DNA from: Leucobacter sp. G161
GTDB taxonomy: Bacteria > Actinomycetota > Actinomycetes > Actinomycetales > Microbacteriaceae
Assembly (NCBI RefSeq): GCF_001482305.1
Contig: NZ_LOHP01000057.1
Coordinates: forward strand, 1 to 58,459
Direction: 5' to 3'
DNA: 58,459 nt
The first letter of the stretch is position 1; each line of letters begins with the position of its first letter. The notes under the pieces were generated by a model. The model searched no databases, was not told where the DNA came from, and saw only the letters and a program-made list of their open reading frames with translations. Both the position numbers and the translations under genes were made by a program. Positions 15,448-30,736 of this stretch are shown here, piece after piece.

Positions 15448-16641
15448 TTAGACCGGCGTGCTCGCGGAGATGTCGTGCGGGTACAGCGGAGCTCGCGACT
15501 GGAAGTCGAGAATCGCTGGGTTGACGATAACGCCGTCTCGGATCTCAATCGCGTGCGCGATCGTCGCATCGCGATCCCACGCCTCGGGTCCCGCCATCAC
15601 GGCGTCGAGGAACGGCAGCAGCGCGGCGCTGTTCTCCCAGCTCGCCGAGTTCCAGAGGTACGACGGGCTGTGATCCACCGCGTAGTAGGTCACCCCGTGG
15701 CCGAGCTCGAACGTGGGCTCCGCAAACGATGTCGGGCGGGCCCAGGCGAAGCCCATGCCCTCGTCGCACGACACGTCGACGATGAGACTGCCCTGCCTGA
15801 ACTCACGCAGATCCTCCTCACAGAGGTAGGTCACCGGTGCGTTTGGATCCTGCAGCACACAGTTCACGACGATATCGCCCTCGCTGAGGAAGGACGCGAG
15901 TGGGACCGTGCCCGTCTCGCGGGTGACCTCCCGAATCAGCGGGCCCTCTGAATAGTCGACGTGCACCATCTCGACCGAGTGGATCGGCGACGCGACCGCG
16001 GCAACCTCGCGGCTCGTCAACACCCGGACGTCGGAAATGCCGTGGGCGGAGAGCGCGGTCACCGCGCCGCGGGCAGTCGCCCCGAACCCGATCACGGTGG
16101 CGCTCAGCCGTCGCCCATAGTTGCCGGTCACCCCCTGGAGCTGCAGCGCGTGGAAGACGGAACAGTAGCCCGCGAGCTCGTTGTTCGTGTGGAACACGTG
16201 CAGGTTGAACGATCCGTCCTCGTGCCAGTGATTCATCTGCTCGAACGCGATGAGCGTGAGCCGCTTGTCGATGGCGAGCTGCGTGAGCGCCGCGTCTTGG
16301 ACGCAGTGCGGCCAGCCCCAGAGCGTCTGGCCGGCGCGCATGGCGCGGAGATCCGCGTGCTGCGGCTTCGGGATCAGCACGACGTCTGGTTCCGAGAGCG
16401 TCTGCTCCCGGCTCGCGACCCGCGAGAACTGCGCGCCGAGATCATCGTCGCTGACGCCGAAGCGGAGCCCATACCCGCTCTCGACGGTGATCCGGGCGCG
16501 GAGCTCCGGCGGGATCCGCTCGAAGTGATCCGGGTGAATGGGCACACGGTGCTCGTCCGGCTTGAGCGAGCTGCCGATCAAGCCGAGCGTTGCCCCGCTA
16601 GCGAGGGGTGGAAGTGGGGACTGAGCGTACTGCGCGTGCAT
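15448..16641 (-). CDS. N5-(carboxyethyl)ornithine synthase-like dehydrogenase
   Basis: A 397-aa member of the alanine dehydrogenase/CEOS family, which reductively condenses pyruvate with an amino acid using NAD(P)H. The N-terminus reads GLIGSSLKPDEHRVPIHPDHF. The central Rossmann fold is ATVIGFGATARGAVTALSAHG, and IVDVSCDEGMGFAWARPTSF follows. It closely matches streptomycete proteins annotated as N5-(carboxyethyl)ornithine synthase. Classical CEOS is about 315 aa, so this is a longer form, and the substrate is uncertain. A TATCGT hexamer near 16685 suggests a leader of some 40 nt that contains the 10-bp palindrome GGTGGCCACC (16665-16674). Confidence 0.8.
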   Translation of the reverse strand: MHAQYAQSPLPPLASGATLGLIGSSLKPDEHRVPIHPDHFERIPPELRARITVESGYGLRFGVSDDDLGAQFSRVASREQTLSEPDVVLIPKPQHADLRAMRAGQTLWGWPHCVQDAALTQLAIDKRLTLIAFEQMNHWHEDGSFNLHVFHTNNELAGYCSVFHALQLQGVTGNYGRRLSATVIGFGATARGAVTALSAHGISDVRVLTSREVAAVASPIHSVEMVHVDYSEGPLIREVTRETGTVPLASFLSEGDIVVNCVLQDPNAPVTYLCEEDLREFRQGSLIVDVSCDEGMGFAWARPTSFAEPTFELGHGVTYYAVDHSPSYLWNSASWENSAALLPFLDAVMAGPEAWDRDATIAHAIEIRDGVIVNPAILDFQSRAPLYPHDISASTPV

Positions 16642-16723
16642 TGCGTCCGTTCGCGGAAAGCCACGGTGGCCACCTTTCCCTCACGATAGCTCGGGGAGAT
16701 GTGACGCGTTCAGGGAAGGGGCG

Positions 16724-17509
16724 TCAGTCTGTGTAGCCGGGAGCGGCGGGGAGCCCGAAGAACTCCTCAAGTGTTGTGACCGCTGTCGCGCGCATCTCCA
16801 ACGCGAGGTCTGTACCCACGAATCGGAAGTGCCAAGGCTCGGGCATGAAGCCCGTCACTGCTTCCTTTCCCTCGGGATACCTGATGATGTAGCCATACTC
16901 GGCGGCATGCTCTGCCAGCCAGGCCCCCGCGGCCGTGTCACCGAAGCAGCCATCGAGGTAGCATGCGCCATGGTCATCAAGATCGATGACGAGCCCCGTC
17001 TGGTGCTCGGAGTGGCCGGGCCGCGCGGAGTACCGATCTGCAGCCTCGGCGCCGTCGCGCTCGACGTAGCCCGCGTACAGCGCTACCTGAGTTGCGTAGT
17101 CACGGTAGGCACTGATGATCCACACATCGTGCCCCGCAGCGGCCGCTGCGCCGATGAGATCCTCCGCGGCTCGGGCAGCAGGCTCCCGGAGTGGCTGCGC
17201 GAACTCGTTTCCGACTTCCTCTGGCACCACCAGATCCGTCGGGGCGAAATCGACGGGATCCAGGGGGCGCTGCTTGTTGCTCACGACCCACAGCGACGCC
17301 GGATCGTCGATTGAGAGCGCCGCCTTGTCGAATGATGGCTGCGGCGCTGGCTCGCTTGGGGGAGGAGGAGCCGGAGAAGGAGATTCCGAAGCAGTGGGCT
17401 GCGCTGCGGGCGGTTCCGCGGCGCAAGCGGTGAGCACCAGGAGCGCCGCCAACCCCGCAACGATCACGGACGGGCGACGAAGGGTCGTGCGGGAACCGAG
17501 AAGGTGCAT
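16724..17509 (-). CDS. D-alanyl-D-alanine carboxypeptidase, VanY/M15 family lipoprotein
   Basis: A 261-aa exported enzyme trimming peptidoglycan stem peptides. The signal peptide ends in a lipobox LTAC around residues 22-25, so it should be a membrane-anchored lipoprotein. A proline/serine-rich linker follows. The zinc site is SEHQTGLVIDLDD (SxHxxGxxxD) and EPWHFRF. ISAYRDYATQVALY precedes it, as in VanY. I start at the ATG at 17509. The frame is open to 18610 but that portion is antisense to the CapA gene. It is divergent from capA with only 33 nt between the start codons. Confidence 0.9.
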   Translation of the reverse strand: MHLLGSRTTLRRPSVIVAGLAALLVLTACAAEPPAAQPTASESPSPAPPPPSEPAPQPSFDKAALSIDDPASLWVVSNKQRPLDPVDFAPTDLVVPEEVGNEFAQPLREPAARAAEDLIGAAAAAGHDVWIISAYRDYATQVALYAGYVERDGAEAADRYSARPGHSEHQTGLVIDLDDHGACYLDGCFGDTAAGAWLAEHAAEYGYIIRYPEGKEAVTGFMPEPWHFRFVGTDLALEMRATAVTTLEEFFGLPAAPGYTD

Positions 17510-17516
17510 GCCCCCA

Positions 17517-17536
17517 AGCCTAACGAGGCTTAAGCT
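17517..17536. promoter_or_regulatory. Back-to-back leaderless -10 elements for the M15 and CapA genes
   Basis: TAGGCT on the minus strand (17517-17522) ends 8 nt before the ATG at 17509. TAAGCT on the plus strand (17531-17536) ends 7 nt before the GTG at 17543. The -35 regions must overlap the opposite gene's start. Confidence 0.5.
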
Positions 17537-17542
17537 GAAGTG

Positions 17543-18793
17543 GTGACTGACACCGAGCCCACCGGGTCCGCGAAACGCCGACCGAGTACAACCACCGTCA
17601 TCGCAGTGATCGTGGCGACGGTGCTCGTCATCGCTGCTGCGGTCGCGGCCGCGGTGCTTTTCTTTGGGGGCGACCCCACACCACCGGCGAAGCCGGAGCC
17701 CGCAGCGACCGCGCCAGCGCAGACCCCCGAGGAGCCAGCTGAACCCGCTGGGCCCGAGGCGATCCGCGTGATCGCGATGGGCGACATGCTCCCGCACGAC
17801 TCGGTGAACGAGAACGCGAAGCAGGCCGACGGAAGCTACGACTACGCGCCGTTCTTTGCGGGTCTGCGCAGCCAACTCGACGCGGCAGATGTGACGTTCT
17901 GCAACCAGGAGGTCCCGAGCGCCGGCGTGGAGTTCGGGATCAGCGGCTATCCGACGTTCAACGCGCCGACAGAGTTCGCTCGCGATCTGCGCGGGGCCGC
18001 CGGGTGTGACCTCGTGAACCTCGCGACGAACCACAACGCAGACAAGGGGGTCGCGGGCATCGCGGCTACGCGGGCCGCATGGGACGGGCTCGGCCCCGCT
18101 GTGGTCAACGGCGCGAGCCGCAACGCTGACGAGCAGAGCGCCCTCACCGTCTTTGAACACGACGGGGTGCAGATTGCCCTTGTCTCGTTCGCCGAGTTCT
18201 CGAATGCGCCCATCGACAAGACCTCGATGAACTTCATGGACGACGATGCGCTCGTGCAGCGACTCGTGACCCAGGCGCGGGAACAGGCCGACATCGTGCT
18301 CGTCTCCGCGCACTGGGGGACCGAAGACTCCCACGAGGTAAACGACGCCCAGCGTGCATTCGCGGCGAAGGTGAGCGCGCTCGGCGCAGACGTCATCATC
18401 GGGACCGGCCCACACGTGCTGCAGAGCGTCGAATGGCTTGACTGTGCAGACGGCAAGCAAACGCTCGTGTGGTACTCGATCGGCAACATGCTCAGCACCC
18501 AGCTCGAACTCGACCAGCGCACCGGGGTCGTCGCGGGCTTCGACATCGTGAAAGACGACGCGGGGAAGTTCTCCATCGCGAACCCCACCGCCATGCCGAC
18601 CTATATGCACTACGAGTGGACGGCCGAGCAGGAGGCAGCGGGCGACCTGTTGGCCCGGACCAACCTTTCACTCACGCCACTGGCTGATGCTGCGCCGCTC
18701 TTCGCTGGAACCCGCTTCGACACGAGCGCAGCCGAGCAGTTCGCAGCAACCAAGCAGATTCTGGGCGAAGCTGTCGCTGTCCGCGAACGCTGA
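17543..18793 (+). CDS. CapA family protein (poly-gamma-glutamate capsule-type)
   Basis: A membrane-anchored protein of about 416 aa. One N-terminal transmembrane helix lies at about 19-42 (TVIAVIVATVLVIAAAVAAAV), followed by an Ala/Pro-rich linker. The metallophosphatase-like CapA domain then runs from IRVIAMGDMLPHDSV through FCNQEVP, LATNHNADKGV, LVSAHWGTE and GTGPHVLQ to WYSIGNMLS. CapA proteins take part in poly-gamma-glutamate export or anchoring; no pgsB or pgsC genes are seen here, so a different wall role is possible. The second GTG (17543) fits the leaderless hexamer exactly; a GTG at 17540 would not. Confidence 0.88.
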   Translation: MTDTEPTGSAKRRPSTTTVIAVIVATVLVIAAAVAAAVLFFGGDPTPPAKPEPAATAPAQTPEEPAEPAGPEAIRVIAMGDMLPHDSVNENAKQADGSYDYAPFFAGLRSQLDAADVTFCNQEVPSAGVEFGISGYPTFNAPTEFARDLRGAAGCDLVNLATNHNADKGVAGIAATRAAWDGLGPAVVNGASRNADEQSALTVFEHDGVQIALVSFAEFSNAPIDKTSMNFMDDDALVQRLVTQAREQADIVLVSAHWGTEDSHEVNDAQRAFAAKVSALGADVIIGTGPHVLQSVEWLDCADGKQTLVWYSIGNMLSTQLELDQRTGVVAGFDIVKDDAGKFSIANPTAMPTYMHYEWTAEQEAAGDLLARTNLSLTPLADAAPLFAGTRFDTSAAEQFAATKQILGEAVAVRER

Positions 18794-18836
18794 GACAGGT
18801 TCGGCCGGAATGCCACGCAGAGCGCCACAAGTTTGA

Positions 18837-18842
18837 CAGAAT
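18837..18842 (+). promoter_or_regulatory. -10 hexamer of leaderless promoter
   Basis: CAGAAT ends 7 nt before the ATG at 18849. Confidence 0.35.
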
Positions 18843-18848
18843 AAGGGC

Positions 18849-19424
18849 ATGTCGATCGGAACCGCAGAACTTCCAGACTCCGACGGTCCGGAGGATCGTC
18901 CCGCGCCTGCCGGAAACCCGGGCTGGCTGAACGAGGAAGAACTTCTCTTCGTGCGCGGGCGGATCCCCGTACTCTACGTTGAGGCGGTGCCGGTGCGACT
19001 CGACGGTCTCGGCAAGGTGATCGAAGTCGGACTGCTGCTGCGCAGCACGCCGGAGGGGCATCTCACCCGGGCGTTCGTATCGGGCAGGGTGCGCTTTGGC
19101 GAACCACTTCGAGAAGCGCTCTACCGCCACCTCGAGAACGATCTCGGCCCAATGGCGTTTCCGCAAATGCCGACTACGCTCATGCCAGCGATGGTCGCCG
19201 AGTACTTCCCGATGCCGGGTATCTCACAGTACGTCGACGAACGTCAGCACGCGGTGTCGCTCGTGTACGTCGTGCCCGTGACAGGAAGCTGCGACCCGCG
19301 ACAGGATACCCTCGAGGTCAACTGGATGACGCCGGAGGACGCGCTCGCCGCAGACACGATCGGTGAGCTTCCTGACGGCCGCGGCCTGCTCCTGCGGCAG
19401 GTGCTTAGCACCGTCGGCTGCTGA
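18849..19424 (+). CDS. DUF4916 / Nudix-fold protein with degenerate Nudix box
   Basis: A 191-aa actinobacterial protein of the DUF4916 type. The fold runs GWLNEEELLFVRGRIPVLYVEAVPV, then GLLLRSTPEGHLTRAFVSG. At residues about 79-100 it has G-x5-E, as in a Nudix box. The downstream core is RHLENDLG where active enzymes have REUxEExG, so the first and second catalytic glutamates are replaced by His and Asn, and the third by Asp. It may be an inactive Nudix fold acting as a sensor, or an enzyme with a shifted metal site. The leaderless ATG start is supported by its -10 hexamer. Confidence 0.8.
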   Translation: MSIGTAELPDSDGPEDRPAPAGNPGWLNEEELLFVRGRIPVLYVEAVPVRLDGLGKVIEVGLLLRSTPEGHLTRAFVSGRVRFGEPLREALYRHLENDLGPMAFPQMPTTLMPAMVAEYFPMPGISQYVDERQHAVSLVYVVPVTGSCDPRQDTLEVNWMTPEDALAADTIGELPDGRGLLLRQVLSTVGC

Positions 19425-19444
19425 GCCGCCCCGCTGTGGCTGGG

Positions 19445-19912
19445 CTACGTTAGGCGTCGCTCCCACGCGATGAGGTGTGCGCGAGAGAAGCCGCGGGCAC
19501 ACTTCGCACACGACGCCTCCCTGACGGGCTTGCGGAACCGGAAGTGTTCGTGTCCTCCGGGGCACCTGCCGATCCACGGAGCACGCTCATGCGCAATCTC
19601 TCCCTCGTGCGTGCGTCCACCGACGTATCCCAAATCGCGGGCGACCTGCTGCCACTGAGGGCCGTGGGCAGCTGCGGAGCCCGCGAGCGCGTGGGCGACC
19701 TCATGCAACAACACCTGGTGGATCTCGTCGTCCTCGAATTTCTCGGCAAGATACTTCGAGACGGTGATCCGGCGCTCCGTGTAATTGCACAAGCCCGCCC
19801 GGCGCTTCGCATTGTCGAAGCCAAAGCTCCAAGTTCCCTCGCCGAAGCGCGGGTCGAGGTGGTGCCGGATCAGGGCCTCAGCCCAGCCCCGCACCCGGTG
19901 CAGCTCGCTCAT
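19445..19912 (-). CDS. SprT-like zinc metalloprotease domain protein
   Basis: A 155-aa protein with zincin motif LLHEVAHALAG near residues 68-78. The C-terminal zinc ribbon is C-x2-GH with C-x2-C (RCPGGHEHF, SCAKCARGF), as in SprT/Spartan-like proteins. The N-terminus (MSELHRVRGWAEALIRHHLD) and GLCNYTERRITVSKYL are typical of the actinobacterial group. In eukaryotes the family degrades DNA-protein crosslinks; the bacterial role is uncertain. It follows the spermidine-synthase-like gene by 2 nt, the last of a three-gene minus-strand operon. Confidence 0.9.
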   Translation of the reverse strand: MSELHRVRGWAEALIRHHLDPRFGEGTWSFGFDNAKRRAGLCNYTERRITVSKYLAEKFEDDEIHQVLLHEVAHALAGSAAAHGPQWQQVARDLGYVGGRTHEGEIAHERAPWIGRCPGGHEHFRFRKPVREASCAKCARGFSRAHLIAWERRLT

Positions 19913-19914
19913 GG

Positions 19915-20778
19915 TTAGGCCCCGAAGATGCCTGGGCTGGGAGCGGGCGAATCCACCGCCGTCGCATCCGTGACTGGCTTGGTGGTGCCGATGAGTTCGG
20001 AGAGTTCACGGTCAGCGAGGAGTCTCGCGGGGTGCGGTCCGCCGGCGAGCAGCCGGGGGAGCCAATCGAGCTCGCTGTTGGGTGAACCCTTGGTGCCGTT
20101 GGACGCGACAATGACAACGTTGCCGTATCTGCGGCCCTTGAGCACCTGCGGCTCGGCGATCGCCACAACCTCGCTAAACAGAGACTGCAACGTCGCGAGT
20201 TGGCCCCGCACGAACGGGAGCCCGGTGCCGTCCGCAGCGTTGATCACGACGAGACCATCGGGAGCGAGGAACGGGCGCACGAGCTCGTAAAACTCCACGC
20301 TCGATACATGGGCGGGCGTCTGGGAACCGGCGAAAATGTCGACGACCACGAGATCCATTGCGCCGCGCATACCGTCGGGGAGCTTGCCGAGAACCTCTCG
20401 TGCATCGCCATGGCGTACACGGATGCTCGCGCGTTTCGGCAGCGGAGCGGCTTCCCGGACGAGATCAACGAGGACACTTTCGAGCTCAATGACCTGCTGC
20501 CGGCTTCCTGGACGGGTCGCCTCGACATACCGGGGGAGGGAGAACGCACCGCCGCCGAGGTGGAGCGCGGAGATAGGCTCTCCGGCTGGGCGAAAGAGGT
20601 CGATAACGTGCCCAATGCGGCGCATGTACTCGAAGAACAGATCCGAGGGATCCCGAAGATTCACATGGGACTGCGGAGTCCCGTCGATCACAAGCTCAAT
20701 TGCGCCGTCGACCCAGCGGTCCGCCTCGATCGAGGCAGTGCGCCCTGAGGCAAGTGTGACGGGACCCGGGAGGCTCAC
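19915..20778 (-). CDS. Spermidine synthase-like SAM-binding protein
   Basis: A 287-aa protein with the spermidine synthase Rossmann fold. ALHLGGGAFSLPRYV is motif I near residues 70-84. Next come QVIELESVLVDLVRE and LVVVDIFAGSQTPAHVSS, then VVINAAD and GRRYGNVVIVAS. The proton-abstracting Asp region of true synthases is present as VDIFAGS, where SpeE has a D-x-x-D/S. Many such actinobacterial proteins do not make spermidine, so activity is uncertain. Its start overlaps the stop of the redoxin gene by ATGA. No speD or other polyamine gene lies nearby, although an amine oxidase occurs 7 kb upstream. Confidence 0.82.
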   Translation of the reverse strand: MSLPGPVTLASGRTASIEADRWVDGAIELVIDGTPQSHVNLRDPSDLFFEYMRRIGHVIDLFRPAGEPISALHLGGGAFSLPRYVEATRPGSRQQVIELESVLVDLVREAAPLPKRASIRVRHGDAREVLGKLPDGMRGAMDLVVVDIFAGSQTPAHVSSVEFYELVRPFLAPDGLVVINAADGTGLPFVRGQLATLQSLFSEVVAIAEPQVLKGRRYGNVVIVASNGTKGSPNSELDWLPRLLAGGPHPARLLADRELSELIGTTKPVTDATAVDSPAPSPGIFGA

Positions 20779-21047
20779 ACCAGCCCGAGCTCGGTGAGCT
20801 TCGCGCGCATGTCAGCGTCGCTGGGCTCGACCTGGTGGGTGCCATCCGGGTACGTGATGACCGGGATGTTCTTTCGGCCGCTGATGTCTGCGGCGACCTC
20901 TGCGGCCTCGGGCGTCTCGATGAGGTCGATCCACTCATAGGCCACCTCGGCCTCGCCGAAGACACGCTTCGCGCGGCGGCAGTCGCCGCACCAATCGGCG
21001 CCGAAGATGCGGATGCTGGGGGTCTCAGTCTGCTGCGTCTCGCTCAT
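20775..21047 (-). CDS. Glutaredoxin-like / mycoredoxin-type protein
   Basis: A 90-aa thioredoxin-fold protein. The redox motif is WCGDC near residues 19-23, followed by RRAKRVFGEAEVAYEWIDL. The cis-proline segment is NIPVITYPDG. Actinobacterial mycoredoxins use CxxC with mycothiol; the CGDC variant is common in a related group, so the mycothiol link is inferred. A TAAGAT hexamer ends 8 nt before the ATG (leaderless), making it the first gene of an operon with the spermidine-synthase-like and SprT-like genes. Confidence 0.88.
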   Translation of the reverse strand: MSETQQTETPSIRIFGADWCGDCRRAKRVFGEAEVAYEWIDLIETPEAAEVAADISGRKNIPVITYPDGTHQVEPSDADMRAKLTELGLV

Positions 21048-21054
21048 GCGGCCA

Positions 21055-21060
21055 ATCTTA
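21055..21060 (-). promoter_or_regulatory. -10 hexamer of the redoxin operon
   Basis: TAAGAT on the minus strand ends 8 nt before the ATG at 21047. Confidence 0.4.
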
Positions 21061-21074
21061 CGGACTTCGGCCGG

Positions 21075-21752
21075 TTAACGGGCTGGGTGGCCGCGCCCTG
21101 TGGAAATCTTTGCTCCCCGACGCTGCCAGAGACGCTGCGCAATCACAGCCGCGGCGATGCCCAGCAGCGCGCCAGCAAGAGTGTCACTGAGCCAGTGGAC
21201 GCCGAGTGCGGTGCGGCTCCACATCATCGCGAGCGTCCAACAGACGGCTGCGATCCACATCCAGGTCACCGATGACCTGTTGACGAAGGTTGCCCCGCGA
21301 CGGTAGACGGACGATACCGCGTAGGCGACGGAAACTGCGAGCGCCGCGGCGCCCATGGAATGACCTGAGGGAAAGGAATAGCCGTCCCACGAGTAGAGCG
21401 CGTCAAGCGGCCGCGGGCGCACGACGAGGTACTTGGTGACCTCCGAGAGCGTGACGCCGAGCACGAGGGCGGTTGCCAGGGCTGCAGCCTCCCGCACGAA
21501 ATGCCGGGTCAGGAGGAGCGCGCAGGCGACGACTCCGCACGCCGCGACACCCACGCTCGAGCCAATCTCAGCGAGAAACGCGGCGACCGTGAATGCGATG
21601 GATCCGGGGGTGAGTCGTGCTGCTGGCCGCCAGGCTTCGTCGAAGGGGAGGGGGCCGCTCTGCACGAAGTGGATGTAGGCCCCAAGCCCGCCGACCGCAA
21701 CGATCGCAACGATCGCCCAGGCAATTCCTGAGGCTCCGGGCTTCGACATCAT
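21075..21752 (-). CDS. PAP2 family phosphatase (membrane)
   Basis: A 225-aa integral membrane lipid phosphatase. The three PAP2 motifs are present: KYLVVRPRP (K-x6-RP), SFPSGHSMG, and SRTALGVHWLSDTLAG (SR-x5-H-x3-D). About five to six transmembrane helices surround them. Substrates of the family include phosphatidic acid and undecaprenyl diphosphate; recycling of the wall lipid carrier is possible but inferred. The ATG at 21752 is chosen from two consecutive ATGs because TACTGT at 21759-21764 ends exactly 7 nt upstream. The frame beyond, up to 21854, lies next to the rpoB promoter. Confidence 0.9.
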   Translation of the reverse strand: MMSKPGASGIAWAIVAIVAVGGLGAYIHFVQSGPLPFDEAWRPAARLTPGSIAFTVAAFLAEIGSSVGVAACGVVACALLLTRHFVREAAALATALVLGVTLSEVTKYLVVRPRPLDALYSWDGYSFPSGHSMGAAALAVSVAYAVSSVYRRGATFVNRSSVTWMWIAAVCWTLAMMWSRTALGVHWLSDTLAGALLGIAAAVIAQRLWQRRGAKISTGRGHPAR

Positions 21753-21758
21753 GCACTC

Positions 21759-21764
21759 ACAGTA
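21759..21764 (-). promoter_or_regulatory. -10 hexamer of leaderless PAP2 gene
   Basis: TACTGT on the minus strand ends 7 nt before the ATG at 21752. Confidence 0.4.
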
Positions 21765-21872
21765 ACGGCCGAGCCTGCCCCGTGCCTGGTAGCGAGCTTT
21801 GCCCCAGCTGGCAGTCAGGTCGCAGTTTCGGCTACGGTGTGAGTGTTGATTCACATTGGTGCTTGGCGACCC

Positions 21873-21901
21873 TTGTCAGGGCGTAACGATGGTGTTACAG
21901 T
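21873..21901 (+). promoter_or_regulatory. rpoB promoter
   Basis: TTGTCA (21873-21878) and TACAGT (21896-21901) are separated by 17 nt, a near-consensus housekeeping promoter. The start of transcription near 21908 gives a leader of about 145 nt before rpoB. Confidence 0.75.
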
Positions 21902-21950
21902 AGAAAGCTGCACTATGGACACGAGTCTGCCTTCATATAGCGGAAGGCCC

Positions 21951-21984
21951 CGGGAGTTGGCGCGCAGGCGCAAATGAACTCCCG
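21951..21984 (+). other. Hairpin in the rpoB leader
   Basis: CGGGAGTT (21951-21958) pairs with AACTCCCG (21977-21984). The loop contains further GCGC complementarity. A second short hairpin (22024-22028 with 22033-22037) ends just before the Shine-Dalgarno sequence. Either could modulate transcription or translation of rpoB; no known riboswitch was recognised. Confidence 0.5.
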
Positions 21985-22052
21985 TGTGACCGCAGAGCAA
22001 TTCTTCGCAAGACCAAGTCAACCGGCCCGACGGGGCCCACGGAGGTACTTCC

Positions 22053-25568
<3,516 letters not shown>

Positions 25569-25577
25569 GTTGGCTGC

Positions 25578-25597
25578 GCCCCGCCTGCGGGCGGGGC
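25578..25597 (+). terminator. rpoB-rpoC intergenic hairpin (attenuator or processing site)
   Basis: A perfect 8-bp GC stem (25578-25585 with 25590-25597) has a 4-nt loop. The T5 run comes 16 nt later (25614-25618), too far for a strict terminator. It may tune rpoC expression or protect rpoB mRNA ends. Confidence 0.5.
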
Positions 25598-25642
25598 ACC
25601 AGCCGCTTCAGAATTTTTACGTTTTCATCCAAGGAGAACATT

Positions 25643-29533
<3,891 letters not shown>

Positions 29534-29575
29534 GGGTTTCGGCCGCCCGCGTCGCGGGTAGCCGGGTCAGTCAAA

Positions 29576-29609
29576 CAGCGGGCGTCCACCTTCGGGTGGG
29601 CGCCCGCTG
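29576..29609 (+). terminator. Hairpin after rpoC (terminator-like)
   Basis: A 15-bp stem (29576-29590 with 29595-29609, one G-U) with a UUCG tetraloop lies 43 nt after the rpoC stop. No clear U-run follows, so termination may be partial or the loop may stabilise the 3' end. Confidence 0.65.
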
Positions 29610-29774
29610 TGTGCGTTATATGAGCATCGCGCCGCGGCTCAACGCGGGCCCAGGGCTGTGGTCTCGTGCAGCCCGCAGAATGGTTTCGTGCGCGTGTTCC
29701 GCGCGGGAGGGCCCATTTCTGGCGCATAGCTTGTATCGTGGCGACAGAACGCAAGGCACTCGAGAGGTGAACCA

Positions 29775-30734
29775 ATGAGCGATGAGCGCGAAACTCCCGT
29801 CGATCCCGGCGCGCCGGTCGAGGAACAAACGGCGACTGACACCGCAGTCCAAGAGGCAGTCGTTCGCGCGACCTCGAATGCCGATGACGCCGCGAACGAC
29901 GTGATTGTCGTCGAGGCAGACGGCACCGTGGTCGACTCAGCGGTAGGGGAGAAGCCAGCTGTCGTCGCGGGCGCGACCGCGCTCTCTGAACAGGCGCACC
30001 GCGAGCAGTCCTCGAGCGTAGACACGCAGCTCGACCTTGACGTTCCCGGGCCGCGAATCGCCGTCGTCGAAGAACTACCGTCCGCCGCTGCGGAGCCGGT
30101 TGTGGCTCCCGCTGTGCAGTTCGCCGACCCTGCGCGTGACGGAGAGATCCGGATCAGCGCCGACCATCCGATGGCGGCCCTGTACATGCAGTCGCCGATG
30201 CCGCCGGATCTGAAGGGTAACCGCGCGGGAGGCGTGCTCATCGCGCTGCTCGCTACGCTCGCGTTCGCGCTGCTGTACGCGGGGCTGATTGCCGCTCGGA
30301 TCGCCCAGGATTTCCCACCATCGACCTTCCTCACTGAGGGACTGCTCCCGTGGATTACCTCCTGGGGCTTCATCGCGGGTGTTGTCGGGTTCTTTGTCGG
30401 GCTGTCCATCCTCGTCTTGATCTTTGGTCGGGCTGGCTGGTGGGCCTACGTGATCTTTAGCCTGTTCGTTGGCGTTGTCGTCTGGGTGGCAACGTCTGCG
30501 ACGTTCGCCCTGACCGGTGGACCGCTCGTGCCAGCCGAAGGCGTAAACGGCTTCCTCGCGACGGCACGGCAGTTCGCGTTCACGCTGCCGACGCTCGGGG
30601 CAGCGATCCTCGCCCGCGAGGTTGCGGTGTGGTTCGGAGCGTGGATCGGTGCCCGCGGGCGTCGCATGACCGCAAGAAACGCTGCGGCCCTCGAAGAGTA
30701 CGAGGCCGCCCTCGCCGAGGTGCGGGCGAAGTAG
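29775..30734 (+). CDS. Hypothetical membrane protein
   Basis: A 319-aa protein of unknown function. The first 120 residues are an acidic, Glu/Ala/Val-rich disordered arm. Near 130 comes MAALYMQSPMPPDLKGNRAGG, then four hydrophobic helices: about 154-178 (VLIALLATLAFALLYAGLI), 192-215, 221-243 and 258-280. A final charged helix (ALEEYEAALAEVRAK) ends the protein. GAGAGGTG 4-11 nt before the ATG serves as ribosome binding site. It is the first of three closely packed unknown genes between rpoC and rpsL. Conservation among Microbacteriaceae is expected but not tested. Confidence 0.8.
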   Translation: MSDERETPVDPGAPVEEQTATDTAVQEAVVRATSNADDAANDVIVVEADGTVVDSAVGEKPAVVAGATALSEQAHREQSSSVDTQLDLDVPGPRIAVVEELPSAAAEPVVAPAVQFADPARDGEIRISADHPMAALYMQSPMPPDLKGNRAGGVLIALLATLAFALLYAGLIAARIAQDFPPSTFLTEGLLPWITSWGFIAGVVGFFVGLSILVLIFGRAGWWAYVIFSLFVGVVVWVATSATFALTGGPLVPAEGVNGFLATARQFAFTLPTLGAAILAREVAVWFGAWIGARGRRMTARNAAALEEYEAALAEVRAK

Positions 30735-30736
30735 AC

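Noticed and set aside
16724..18610. A 628-aa reading of the VanY-type protein
   Set aside because: The extra N-terminal part is antisense to the CapA gene; the signal peptide starts at the ATG at 17509.
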